Assembly: GCF_051401765.1 (NCBI RefSeq)
Contig: NC_135064.1
Location: 20,124,001-20,188,000 of the forward strand
Length of the DNA stretch: 64,000 nt
From: Calliopsis andreniformis
Lineage: Eukaryota > Arthropoda > Insecta > Hymenoptera > Andrenidae
Direction of reading: 5' to 3'
In this document: one piece after another, positions 44,701 through 56,640 of the stretch
Layout: every line of letters starts with the position of its first letter
Position numbering within the stretch: the stretch's first letter is position 1
Position numbers and translations under genes: made by a program
The notes under the pieces: model-generated
Seen by the model: only the letters and a program-made list of their open reading frames with translations
What the model was told of the DNA's origin: nothing
Database searches by the model: none

Positions 44701-47499
44701 TCGTTAGCTTCTCCGTTATCAGATCGTGGAAATCGGAACAGCTGGATCTCGGGGCTTGATTTCGGGATATCGAGGGACGGGCAAAACGACGAAATTTAGA
44801 TTGTTCTTCTGAGTGGAACTATCTGTGTACCTATTGTAGTATGTAGAAGAGGTTTTAGTGATGGATGAATTTTTGAGTGTTTCAATTTTAACACTTTTAG
44901 ATTTTCTATATCTTGAGTTTTTAAGCTTTTTAAAGAATAGGTATCTACAGGGTGATCAGTTAACTGGAAACCCTCTAATATTCAAGCATTTAGAATAACA
45001 TATATTGTTAAAATGCAGTAATCGAAGGAACAGGTTAATTCCTGGTTTTATATACAACTTGTATTCAGTTAATTGTATAATTAACTTCACTGCAACTCTT
45101 AATTACAGAATGGTACATTTTATCCATTTTCCTTAAATCTGGCAAATGATATAACAAGTTTTCCCTTTACCCCGTGCTAAAATGAAATTCCCTCAGTGGC
45201 TGTATCAAGTCAGGGTAGTAGGTGTAAAAAATACGAGATGATGTTCCTCGGGTGCTAAAAAGGACGAGACACAGGCCACTAAGGTAATTGAAATTTACGC
45301 CCCCACGCGCAGTGTCCACCATGCTGCGGGCAAGATTCTAATCTACAGCGCGGCTTATTTGGAAATTGCATCCTTTAGCTGGCGGCCATCCCGAGTGAGA
45401 TTCTAATCGCTAATGCAGCTTGTCCGTCACGCTCTCGTGCCATTCTGAGTTTCTTCCGAAATTTGACCATAGTTGGGCTATTGCACGTGGCTGATTCGGA
45501 CGAAGTTTCCTCCTCAAGTGTCCCACGAGGCGAGGTACCGTATGCACGTAAATCTTGTAATCTGGGAATCCAAGATATCCAAGTTGAATTCTAATCTTAG
45601 TCAGGACTGGAATTTCGTTCGTGAAACAACCAAGCTGGAACTCGATAGCGGCTGAGGTAATCGCAGACCTATCGGACTAACTTCGATCACCACGATAGCG
45701 AAATTAAATTAAGTTGCGTGTTCGATTGAAGTTGCACGAATTTCAAGTATCACTGGACGAGTTCTACATGCATTCTTTGAAGAATAACACGACTGTGTGT
45801 GAATCGTTTAGCCCGCGCGAGCTATAACAATATTTAGAGCAACCTTCTCCTCGCTGAACTCAAAAAGATAGTGCTGTGGAATTTTTCAAAAATATTTCGA
45901 ACATAAAACTCGTTTAAATATGGATCTTGAAAGAATAAGCTAAAAAAAGGAATGAAGAGTACACGAACAGAAAATAAACTGAACTAGTAGCCGACGCACA
46001 AAAATGGTCAAACAGAATCAGTGAAAATTTCGCGAGATTCCAAGCGACGAGCATTTAACAGGGCGAGCGTGTACGTTTCCTTTACAGAGAGCCCACAAAC
46101 CCGCAGCCTTTGACTCGAAACAGCGGCTTATTTTACCACCGCAAAATATATACCGCTGTCTGTGGCGCAAACGCGACGGCGCGTCTGGCTTTGTCAGTGG
46201 AAACGCCGATAATGAAAGCTGCAATTAATCCTGTACCGTGAGTTTCGCGAAGTCAAGATACCTCATCGCGAACATTTTTCGCTCGACAGAAAAAAAGAAG
46301 GGTTTGCCTTTATTTCGGTCGCTTTAGCGAGCTGTACTTCTTCTTTTTCACTTCTCCTTTCTCTGCTCGACGTCGCCTATTTCGCATTTTTTCAAACACC
46401 TTCCTCTGGATTCTAGTCACTTGATCGCAGATGGTCGTAGCGTTGCATAAAACCTGCTGTTAAGAGACTGGCAAAGGATTAAAAAGTTCATGTTAAAGGC
46501 GTTGCTTGGTATTTTTTAATAACACTTCAATCATGACACTTTCTAGTTTGGAATTTAAACAATCAATTTCTTTTGCATTTTCAACTTTGAAGGTTTAAAA
46601 AAATTTATAAATTTGAACGTTGGAATATTTGAGCATTTCTGAATTTTTTTAGTTTATTAAATTAGAAATTTTAGGTATATTAATAGTGTTTCAAGGAAGC
46701 AGTCAATTTTCAGGTATATCAGAACGTCTGGTACTCTGTACATATCTAAACCATGAAACTTGAAACTCGAAATGCATGCATTTGGAAGTAGTTTGCGATA
46801 GAAACGCCATCCAAGAAAACAAGACGCGAGACTTCCCCTTGAAGGAAACGGGCCATTGTTAACAGTTTCCACTGAAATTTGCAGCGAGTAACAGATGGCA
46901 GGCTCCAGAAGAGGAAAGAGAAAGGAATTTCCTTCCGTTGGCAAAATATTGCAAACGCAATCGACAACTTTGTAAGCGTGTTCAGCGACGCTCGCGAAGC
47001 AATATTGGCAAAGATGCGAGAGTGTTTTTGCCATTTTACCAATCAATTTGGAACCTTTGCAATAGACAGCATCCGTTTCTAAAAAAAAACTGTGCAAACG
47101 TAAGGTTTTTACGTGGAAAGTATGACAACGTTTCTGAACTTTTTCTTGTGCACAATTTGTTCCGTCAGCATGGAAAGCCAATAGAAAAATCCTGTTTTTC
47201 TAATCGATTGACCAAAGTTGTACCTCTCTGATTTACCTCTAAAATCTCTTACGTAAACTGGTGGTACTTCGAAACTAAAATACACATATTTGATAAGTTG
47301 AAACAGGGCGTATTGACAAACGAATTTTTTCGATTAATTAGAAACAACGTAAAATGGAAAAAAAATTAAAATATATTTCGTTGTCTGCCTGATAATCAAT
47401 TAAAACAATCAAATAAAATCTTGAAAGCAGAAGAGAGAGGGCAGGGCACGTACAAAATAGGGGCAACAGAAAAAACAAATTTAAAAGTTGAGAAAAAAA
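44701..47499. other. Unannotated stretch
   Basis: A solitary TIR-like TACAGGGTGATCAG lies at 44946-44959 with no inverse partner nearby. The words GATTCTAATC occur at about 45344 and 45400 and TTCTAATC again near 45590, a loose cluster of TAATC cores. Frames at 46657-47231 overlap on both strands (174 codons minus, 97 plus) without domains. AT-rich after 47240. Confidence 0.4.
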
Positions 47500-47601
47500 T
47501 CATTGGTCACTAATGATGACCACTGGTCATCGATCAGCTGCCCACTGGTCAGAGGAGTCCAGGGTGGATGTAGGGTGGGTGTAGGTTGGGTGCAGGGGTC
47601 C
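47500..47601. repeat. TGGTCA palindromes followed by an 11-bp G-rich repeat
   Basis: TGGTCA occurs three times (about 47504, 47524, 47545), and ATGACCACTGGTCAT at 47516-47530 is a perfect 7-bp inverted repeat with one central base. From 47562 to 47601 an 11-bp unit (GGGTGGATGTA, GGGTGGGTGTA, GGTTGGGTGCA, GGGG) recurs about 3.6 times and has several G3 runs. The first part resembles paired nuclear-receptor half-sites; the second could form a G-quadruplex with long loops. Both readings are inference. Confidence 0.5.
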
Positions 47602-49094
47602 TTCCAGGATCCCAAGGAGGGTCCACACCTGCCAGAGGACCCACGCCGAGTGAGACACTCATGTTCCTGCAGAGGTATTTATACTCTCTCGTGGAAGAAG
47701 AGTACCAATCAGAAAAGATCATCTGGTGGTAGGAATTTCAAGATTAATCTAACGAGCAATATTTTGCGAAATATTAAACGGTACACGTACCGTTTTCCAA
47801 ACAATAGCTTGTAGTTATCAGTTAGCAAACGTGGAAATTATTATTTTTCCGTCCGTTATTCTTCTAAACCTCGACTCAGCCCTGTGCATCTGCAAACTCC
47901 CTGACAGGCAAGATTAAACAAAATGAATCCTCTGAAACGCACAACTAACCGCAGTCTTTCCTCGTCACTCGCATTAAACTTCCTCAGAGCCGACCTCCTA
48001 TTGGCAATTTCATTAAATCCGTGAGGCTGTGCGGCGCGTTTAGTGGCAGTTTGCGGCGTGCTTCTCTTGCTTGGGGCGAAGACCGGCCGAAAAATACGAG
48101 CGCGCTGGGAAACATGCCGGCCTCGTAATTAACCAGCCAGAAAGATTAAAGAGGTTGGAAAACCCTTTTCCCTTGTTCCTTTGTGGCGTGGCTGCAGGAC
48201 GTTGCCTCTTATTTAGGCGGCCCAGCCACCGACATACGCTGCGAACACCAACCAGACTCTTTGCTGTGCTTGTGCGCTTTCCCTGGCTTTTCCTCCTCGG
48301 TGCTCGACCCCCTCGGAGATTCCTCGCGATTCCCACAACCGACCCGCGATCTCGGAAATTGAGTGCGTCGTTGGAATCGACGGTGAAAGCACCCTGGGGA
48401 TCGGGGGGGGCCACCTACGAAAACTTCTCGGTCTGTTCGTGGCATTATCGAGGCTCGGTTACCAGAGTTAGGGGACTAAACGCCGCCGTCCTGGCAAGTG
48501 GGACGCTTAGAATCTTCTTTGTTTCCGCTTTCTTCCACCTTTGTTTCGGACAATGGATGAAAGCGTTCCTTAGAAAGAGAGAAAGGGAGATCAAGCGTTT
48601 CCTCGAAGGAGTTCAGTTCTTGCGATTTGGATCGTCTGTGATATCTGTAAGGTTGTAGTGGTACTCTAAAATACAGGGGAATCGGTAGTAAAGGGAATAA
48701 CAGTCACGTTCGAGTCTCTGTTTTCGCGGTACTTAGATATGACTGCATACCGCTAGGCCAATTTACTCGAGTTTCATTGCTTGTGGTTTATATTCAGTAT
48801 TTCTACCGAACGTATACTCTTATTCATTTCTTCTTTGAATCTGCACAGAGATTCTCGCTATTTTCTTCTTCCCTTTCCTCTCATCTGTATTCAACTTCTT
48901 TCTGTGAACAAACACTATGATACAGATCAATATGAGGTAAACGTTTTAATATTTGGATGCGTATGTCAAACGTCCCTGTAAGTGGACAACATTTACTGAG
49001 TATTTTTATACTCAGTATAAAATATACTATTTTTCGTTTTTATTAGATAGGTTTATAGAATTTAGGCTCAAGATTAAATAAACAACTAACCTAG
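47602..49094. other. Unannotated stretch, GC-rich at 48000-48650
   Basis: The GC-rich part has a 195-codon plus frame (48071-48658) overlapped by 124- and 78-codon minus frames, all low in recognisable features. AT-rich after 48660. No RNA or element found. Confidence 0.35.
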
Positions 49095-49315
49095 ACACAG
49101 TCCTCCACAGTCCATAATTCGAGGGTTAAGATAGCCACTAAGGCTAGTCCATCCAACACTTAAAATCTACTATTAGATATATAAAATTAGCGTTAGTGTC
49201 TAAGTATCTCGACACAGCTAGCTACTGAGACACCTGCCTTAACTCACAAATGACCCAGACACAGTCCTCCAGAGTCCACAAATCAAGGGTTAAAATCCAC
49301 ACTAAGGTTAGCCGA
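49095..49315. repeat. Tandem duplication of ~162 bp, related to R1
   Basis: GACACAGTCCTCCACAGTCC ... GAGGGTTAAGATAGCC (49095-49150) recurs as GACACAGTCCTCCAGAGTCC ... AAGGGTTAAAATCC (49257-49315), about 162 bp apart in the same orientation. Between them, 49185-49245 carries TTAGCGTTAGTGTCTAAGTA ... TAGCTACTGAGACACCTGCC, a diverged form of the R1 module seen at 30270-30325. This is probably a decayed R1-type copy. Confidence 0.6.
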
Positions 49316-52300
49316 CTTACTTCACGCAGAACACCTAGAATCTAGAATCTAGAACAAGATGAAAGGAACCGAAGGGACAAAACTGGCGGAAAAAATTCAA
49401 TTTAAGAGATCCTTGAATTTGCTAAAATTCTGTTCCATTACCGGGATTGCTATTCATTACGAAGATTATCTCGGAGCATGCCCCTCTCTTGTTTGACTTT
49501 TCAATGTTATCGCTCCCTCGCTCGCGTCGTTCGTTTAAACGAGAGAATTTCTTTAGCGAACGCGTCAACATTTTTCGGTCGAACTGTCGCGTGACATTTT
49601 TGCGGGGCACAATGCGCAGCTGCATTTCGTTATTACTGCACGGCTCGATAATACGGTGCGTGCACCGACTCCTCTGCTACACTTGTTGGTTTGAAATATC
49701 GGAAACGGAAACTTGGATAGCGGCGCTGCCGTTCGAACTTCGTTCACACCATTTTGACGGTATAGGAGTCACGTCTATGCATTATTCATATCGGGAGGGA
49801 TGAGAGCGAGATACATTGTGCTTACGAACATCAATATGCGTACTCCGAGATGCCCTTATTTCCAGTCAAAGAGTATCTGCGGCGAGCTGCTCGGCCACCC
49901 GTGCGAAAGACTATCGACGAATTGATAACGACTGCGTTTCTCGTGCATCTTAAAATACTGATTCCTTTGACTTTCATGGATTCCTTGTTGCAGTTGATGC
50001 AAGTAATTGTGCTTGATTCTAATTTAATCTTGTGGTTACTGGGGTCGTCTATACAGGGTGTTTCTGAACAACACGGCGTAACTTTAAGGGGTGATTCTAG
50101 ATATTAATATAAAACGAAAATTAAGAATAAAGGTTTCGTGTCTGAGGCTTCGTTTGTTAGTTATAAGCGTCTAAAGAATTTTTGGAAGCCACCAAAACTG
50201 AGCTCGCGTGGAGGCCTCGAGCAGTGGTTGCCTGATGAACCTCAGGGCACTTACCTTTGAACCATGGTTCAGGAAACGTATTCTTACGCGTAGTGTTATT
50301 TTATTTTTAGCGTATACATAAATTTAATTATACAGTATATTAATTATAAAGTAATTTTGCATATTGAATTAATTAGTGACGCTGTGCCAGCAGAATGATA
50401 TTCATTGTCGAAGGTTTTGATGGGATTTTAATCAGAACATGTGTGGCTTTTATTTGGTCCATCGGTCCACCATTTATTCGACGCATTGATAAGAAAAATA
50501 ATGAATGTTTGAACGATGAGCAGTCCCGACGTAGCCGATAGATAATGAGAATAAAATTATTGTTTGCGTTGAATCTCGCTAAAGCGACGCTGATATGGCG
50601 AACGGTGATGTATTAAAACGTTTCTGCGATATTTCATGGATGTATCATAACTCTGTTTTAGTACTCCATTTTTCCTGTTCCGTGTGCAGCCTTTCCCTCA
50701 TCGTTTGTAACTTTATGGTTTTCGGTAATCCAACCAGAATTCACAATAATTTACGATGTTTGTTAACGATTTGATGCCTCGATATTTACAATTATAGCTG
50801 TGATAAAAGCTTCGGGAGAAATATCATGAACATTTTTACTGATTGCTTGCTACGATACTATGATTAAATCTCTTTTTTTCATGCGAGATGCATGAATTAA
50901 TTATCACCTTTTTACCACTTCAAGAATTCATAATTCACATTTACCTTGTCAGAACCAAAATTGTTAGATAAATGTTTACTAAGGCAATGATAGACATTAA
51001 CTCTAAATTAGTAGGGTATCTATTCTGTAACATAATAGAATTGTACCACTATAATTCCACTAGAAATTTGATTAATAGTAGTATGAAAAAAAGTTATAAG
51101 TTATGAGTTTACTAACCTCTGTAAGCTATTTAAATATAATATTCATACTAAATATTAAAAATTCAATTAATATAGATACTGTCACCCCAGCATATCACCT
51201 AAGGGTTGAAATTATCCGAAATTGTGCCATGAAGTAAATATCGAGAACTTAAATAGAATGGAATATCGCTGAAAAAGGAGGGTTGACCGAACTTTTCTGA
51301 ACGTAGCAATGCATTCTTGTGGTAATAAAAAATAACGAGCTCAACGCTGTAAGTGCTCGTCAGTCTTACATCGATATGGCCGAACGAAAGATAGAGAAAA
51401 CTTTCTTTCATTCAATTCCTCGACGGATGCATCGAGATTGCCGCGGTATTTTGACTGCAATAAGGTCGGCGGTTTCTTTGTCGACAATAAGTTGGAAAGC
51501 AATAAATGGCGAAATAGCACCAGGTTGAATATGTTTCGGTAAAGAGCCAAGAGAAATTGCACTCCCCGAGGATCGAGGCAAAGAACTAGGGCAAACTGTT
51601 CGATTGAAAAAAAAAAAGAGAGAAATCCTTCTATTAGCAGATTCAATTAAAAATCGTATTTGTCGTGAAGCTTGCGAATCCCCTTTTCTTTTATCTGTTG
51701 AAAAAAGTTATAGCTTTGTAAATTTTTTTTATTACACAGTGAAAAAGTACTTCGTGTATTGAAGCAACTATAGCGAGAAGAAAATTTTCACAGAATAAGT
51801 TTGCCATTTGTGGTTGACTGATAATTTGTAGAACAAACACATTTAGCAACAGCTTTAACTACGATTATTAATTTAAGTGAATTTATTTTTGCTTTCAGGT
51901 AAGTCCTGAATTTTCAACGTCAGCATCCGTTCCACTGGAACAAAAGAGCGATACTTTCCGTGAGTACACGCTAATCTGAATATTTCTGAAATATCGATTA
52001 TAAAATTCTACGCGTCCTACTTTTGCTCTGAAAAATCACGAAAATTGTTTGTAACTCAATTTCACCGGAGATATCAATACTATGAAAACAGAGCAATACA
52101 AGTTAATTAATTCCCATTAGATTCGTATTGACACTGAGCATTTCGCGCAGATTAACAAAATCATTTTCGCCGGTCGACTGGCCATCGATAATGTTTAATG
52201 TTTGCCTTTCCTCAGTACACAATCGAGATTTCAGCCAATACGAAAATAGAGCTGTGCAAACACTTGTTCCGCGGAATTCGAAGAACGCAGTTCCGCTTGG

Positions 52301-52922
52301 CAATTCTTCCTAAACTGCATTTCCCATGAAATCGTTTGGAAACGCTAAATTCGCTATTTATATTCTCCCGACACACAACGAAGAGGGAAGTGACGGTTGA
52401 AGAAGGGTTGGAAGGAGGCTAACAGACCTTACGATCTTTGGTTAAATCTAGAATAGCGTCGAATCGGGAGGCGTGAATGACGCGTGTAACTGCGTTCTTC
52501 AACGCCCCTCGGATAAGATCGTTTACGAGGAGATTTCGATGCCTTCCGAGGGCGAAATTTCCTATTTATATGCTCGTATGCATCTGGGATTAGGGTACTA
52601 CTGCCTCGAAACGTTATCATACATATGTGACCGTATCTACGTCAGATAGTCAAAATTCTTGAATCTTTTTTAGCAAACAAAGCAGAGGATGGTGGAATTT
52701 TCGCGGGATTTTATTATCTATATATACGTTTCAACTCCTAGGTGTTTTACATAAACCACGTATCGTATAATACGTAGATAGGGTAGCTTGTTATTCGCTA
52801 TTTAATCTGAGAACAGTCAGACGCGGAATATTTAATGAATATGGTGGATTTTTAAGTCATTATAGCTTTAGAAGATTGAAAGCAGGATTGCCAAAATAAG
52901 AATTTCGTTTAAAATCTACCTA
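49316..52922. other. Unannotated stretch
   Basis: A solitary TACAGGGTGTTTCTGAACA start at 50052, followed by AAAACGAAAATTAAGAATAA and a GTCTGAGGCTTC piece reminiscent of the arms of the 41262-41625 element, is probably the left end of a related, truncated element reaching to about 50150. The rest is AT-rich with overlapping chance frames up to 118 codons (49447-49803). Confidence 0.4.
50052..50150 (+). mobile_element. Solitary left end of a TA-type MITE
   Basis: TACAGGGTGTTTC preceded by TA, and about 100 bp whose inner part aligns loosely with the arm of the 41262-41625 element (AAGACGAAAACCAAGAGTAA there, AAAACGAAAATTAAGAATAA here, then GGAGGCTT versus TGAGGCTT). No inverse end was found downstream, so it is truncated or its right half is too diverged. 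Confidence 0.45.
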
Positions 52923-53048
52923 AAGTAACTGTGAAATATGTCTGACTTGGCGGCTTATTCTACTGTCGCGATACTGGCCTGGTCAGACGTAACTATGCCA
53001 GTAGAATAAGTCTAGTCAGACATACTTCAGACGTATTTCAAGTAACTT
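52923..53048. repeat. 35-bp foldback family, simple copy
   Basis: Left arm TGAAATATGTCTGACTT ... TTATTCTACTG and right arm CAGTAGAATAAGTC ... AGTCAGACATACTTCAG are inverted copies around a 25-35 bp centre. The same arms border the 3372-3620 array, but here the unit occurs once per side, giving a minimal 126-bp form. No open frame. Confidence 0.75.
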
Positions 53049-55739
53049 CTCAATAATTAATAACTAGAAAATGAAGACCATTGCTTTTGGTCTTATATTA
53101 TCATGTAGAACCATTCTTTCAAAATCTCTGACACTCTGTATCTATAGCGTTACACACATGTGGAGCACATTGCAGTCCAGATTCTGAAAATATATCAGCT
53201 TTTGCATTAAAACAACGGACACTAGAAATAGATCCTACTAAAGTAGAATCAAGAACAAAAATAGTTTTCACAGTTAACTGACGTTCACTGTGCATCGATG
53301 AGTCGCTGTATCTCTATATCAAATCTGAGATTCGATTCACCTTTCAATTTTCTCTGTTCCTCTTCGATCATCTGCAATTAGCTTTGAAGAAATATCGTGT
53401 TTATCGACCCGTTTCATGTTGCGTTTCACTCATACACTTTCGCGTGATGACGTGCTGACGAAAATACTGTTCTCATCGTTCTGTGTAAAGGGATCACACG
53501 GTGATGCGTATCAATATTTCAACCACGTTCTGTCAGGGTGCAATAGTTTGTACCATTCGCTCGTAGCATTTCAATATTTTTCTCAAAGGCGGGCAAAGCT
53601 ATGCCAGTTTCAATTTACTACCCCTGTGGTTTGACCAAGCGCGTTCTCCGCGAAGAACGCGGCTCGAAATTAGAAATTTCACTCGCCTCGACCGCGTTAA
53701 TTCGCTGAAAAAGGATTCGTCCCCGCGAATCGGGGGCGCGAACGATTTTTCGAGCAATTTCGGCGAAATTGAAACAGAAAGGACCGAAGAAAAAAGGTGT
53801 TCTCTAAAAAAAAGGGGGAGAAATAAAATTGCACGCGAATCGAAGTGAATTTCAACCTAAAACAATGGCGCGCGGCTTCGAATTCGCAAACGAAACGTGG
53901 AAAATTGCGCAAAGGTTGATCGCTGGCCCACGAAATCCGTTGAACGAATTCAGCGTTTAACCGAATTCCGATCGTCCCCCAGAAATTACCACCTTTCGCG
54001 TTCCTTTATTGCGCGTAATCCTTTTGTCAAGGGGAAATTAATTTACAGAATCAACATAGAGATAAGGAGGACACGAATGTATGTGCAAACAATGCCGCGG
54101 CCAGTCGAGCCGGCAGTCCGAGTTGAATGTTCACAGTGTGTTGATATCCCGAGCACAAAAGCTTAACATCGTTTATTTCTATAATAGAGTCGAGCCAAAG
54201 AAACTTCTCCCAAGGATAGTGCTCGCTTCTGAAGTTCCTTGCTCCTTTTTGTTTTTGGGTCAAAGAGGGTCGTGACACCATGAAAATTGAAAGAGAAAAT
54301 TACCTGGTGAAAAAACGATAATTAACTTTCTTTGACTGTGCTTGCTGGTGGTAACAGATTCATGGAACAGGCGTATGACAAACGTTGTTCGTTGAATTTT
54401 AATTAATTAAGTGCCCTTTTATAAATATGTTCTTGCGAAGTTTTGAAGGAAATCTGAAACATATATTTCTGTAAATATTCATGAGTCAAAGTTACCTTTC
54501 ATCGAGCCTGTGAATGATATTCATCTGTACCAGAGAATTTCTCTAATTTTTAATATAAATTCAATTTTTGCTTGCTAGATTATGCAAGCTCCTTCATTTT
54601 TTCAATCTTTCAATCTTTCTTTCGCCAACACGGTACGCGATTCTCGGCTAATATGATGTTATGAAGAATCAAAATCAGTGTAGCATGGTTTATAACTACT
54701 CGAAGAAACGGGGTTAACAGCCACGGAAATTGCCTTTTTATTTTCCGCTGTAGTGCCCTGAGTAGCATCTAAAACGATAAACAATCTGATCCTTGATAAT
54801 GCTTTCATCCTTGCAATCTTCGAATCAGTTGCGTCATCGCTTGCTTCAGGGTGGCTGGGATGGAATATTTTTAAGGAGTTAATGGGTTGCGAGAATCGAT
54901 ACGTTCGAAACGTCGTTAGCAACAGCCGCATTGAATTCCGAGAACCACTTCTACTGGCGTCCAACCGCTCATAATACGGCGACGAAATGACATCGCGGTT
55001 TCCGGCTGAATTGAGAGATCAAATGAACGACCACCAGAGGAATAATTGAAAACCTGTGACTAAAATCACAAGTGGCATCCGTTCATAAGATGGTCATGGC
55101 CATTTAGTCGCCCCTTTCATTTCCTCCGTTCCATTGATTCTTGTCTCGATAAACAGCCTACCTTGATGGAGTTACGTGCTTTCAATCCGATCAATTTTTA
55201 ATATTTTAAAAGAATACAATAAAGGCTGTCGATCGAGGGAAAAATCACAGTGCTCTTGAAATAGATCTATTATCAATGTTTAATTAATATTAGGACACTG
55301 TTCACTGTATCCTGATGTATCCTGTCGAAATGTGAGTAGTAACGAAACATTTTTGATATAGATTTCCAAAGGAGAACTAGAAATGTAGGGGAAATAAACA
55401 GGTGTTTGGTGCTTTACTGTTAAAGAATATTTAGTATATAAAAATAGAGATACAAGTTTGTAAGCTGTACTCGACTATGAACTACACTCGATTACACACG
55501 ACACTCTTCAACATTCACTCAAATACATTTCATTCGCACTTCACTCACTGAAATCGTTCATCTAGCAACAATGATTCTTATGGACAAGCATACGAGCTCG
55601 TTCATATACCACAGAAATATCATCTATAAATTTCCATACTTTAATTTTCGACGATCTACAAACTTTCGAAATTTATTTTTCACCATTACCCTCAGCTTGT
55701 TAAAAATCGCAGAGCCGAGGAAGGAGGGAGCAGTTACTA
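53049..55739. other. Unannotated stretch
   Basis: A perfect 7-bp hairpin GCGTTCT/AGAACGC at 53641-53660 opens a CG-rich part (53640-54250). Otherwise AT-rich. Frames up to 101 codons (54659-54964, minus) have no domain. ACACTC-type words recur loosely at 55470-55550. Confidence 0.4.
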
Positions 55740-56640
55740 CTCCCCACCTATTTTTCGAGGGAGCCACGGCGATCTTATCCCGGGTAATCTCACTTGGAGC
55801 ACTTCCGGTCGATCAGCCGCGCCATCGCCATCGGCACCGCCACTTTCGTGGCGCTATCTGCAACTTATCTGAACGATTTCTTCTCGTTCGATCGCGTCCC
55901 AGCGGCCCTTATGAATCTCTCTTCTCTGGACGCTGCTCGCTGGAAACTTCCACTGGTTATCGTGAAGTGGACTCTTAAGGGACACCCGAGGCTACCCTCC
56001 AGCCCGCTGACTTCGATATCTCCACGGAAACCGCTCGAAGCATTAACCTGCACTCGTTAAGAAGGAGAACGAGGCGAAACGAGACGGTCAGGCAGTCGAG
56101 GCTGCGGCTAGGGTGGCCCAAGTCGATGCTGGTCGGCTCGACGATGGAGGGAACGAGCGATGGTGATCGCAAATTGAACGAAGCCCCGTGGGCATGGTAT
56201 GATGAACCGATGGGGGATGAAACGGCCAGATCCAACCGAGGTGCACCCTCTTCTTGTAGCTCGGTCCTCAGATTGACGAAACGTGGAAAAAAAGGGGGAC
56301 AGGAATCTGATGTAGTGGTGGCTCCTTTGAGACAAGGAATCACTGCTGGAGTTGCGATCCCGTGGGGTGGTCGAATCGCAAGGGTCGTCGGCTGGAAATT
56401 TTAAATGACGCGCCGTTTACAAACGCCGCGTTACTGCTTTTCTTTCTTTTCCACGTCGCCGTGGTTGTCATTTATGAACGAGTTCCTGGGAAGGTTGAAC
56501 AGTTTCGAGAAGGTCTTTCGCACGCAGTGTCGATTGAAATATGTCGGTCGTAGATCGACTCGTTCGAAGGGAAGGGAAGGATGTGACGTGGACCTTTGAG
56601 GAAATGAATCGACCACTTTCCAGGCGAGTTGTCAAAGCTC
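55740..56640. other. GC-rich block
   Basis: Overlapping frames on all sides (135 and 88 codons plus, 122 and 75 minus). A short CCATCGCCATCGGCACCGCC tract lies at about 55820-55842. No domain; possibly regulatory DNA. Confidence 0.3.

Noticed and set aside
46657..47181. 174-codon minus frame
   Set aside because: Overlapped by frames of 67-98 codons on both strands; no domain or membrane pattern that I can recognise.
48071..48658. 195-codon plus frame
   Set aside because: GC-rich block with 124- and 78-codon minus frames on the same bases; composition like chance translation.
53641..53660. GCGTTCT/AGAACGC as a heat-shock element
   Set aside because: Spacing of TTC and GAA blocks does not fit the heat-shock consensus; only a short hairpin.
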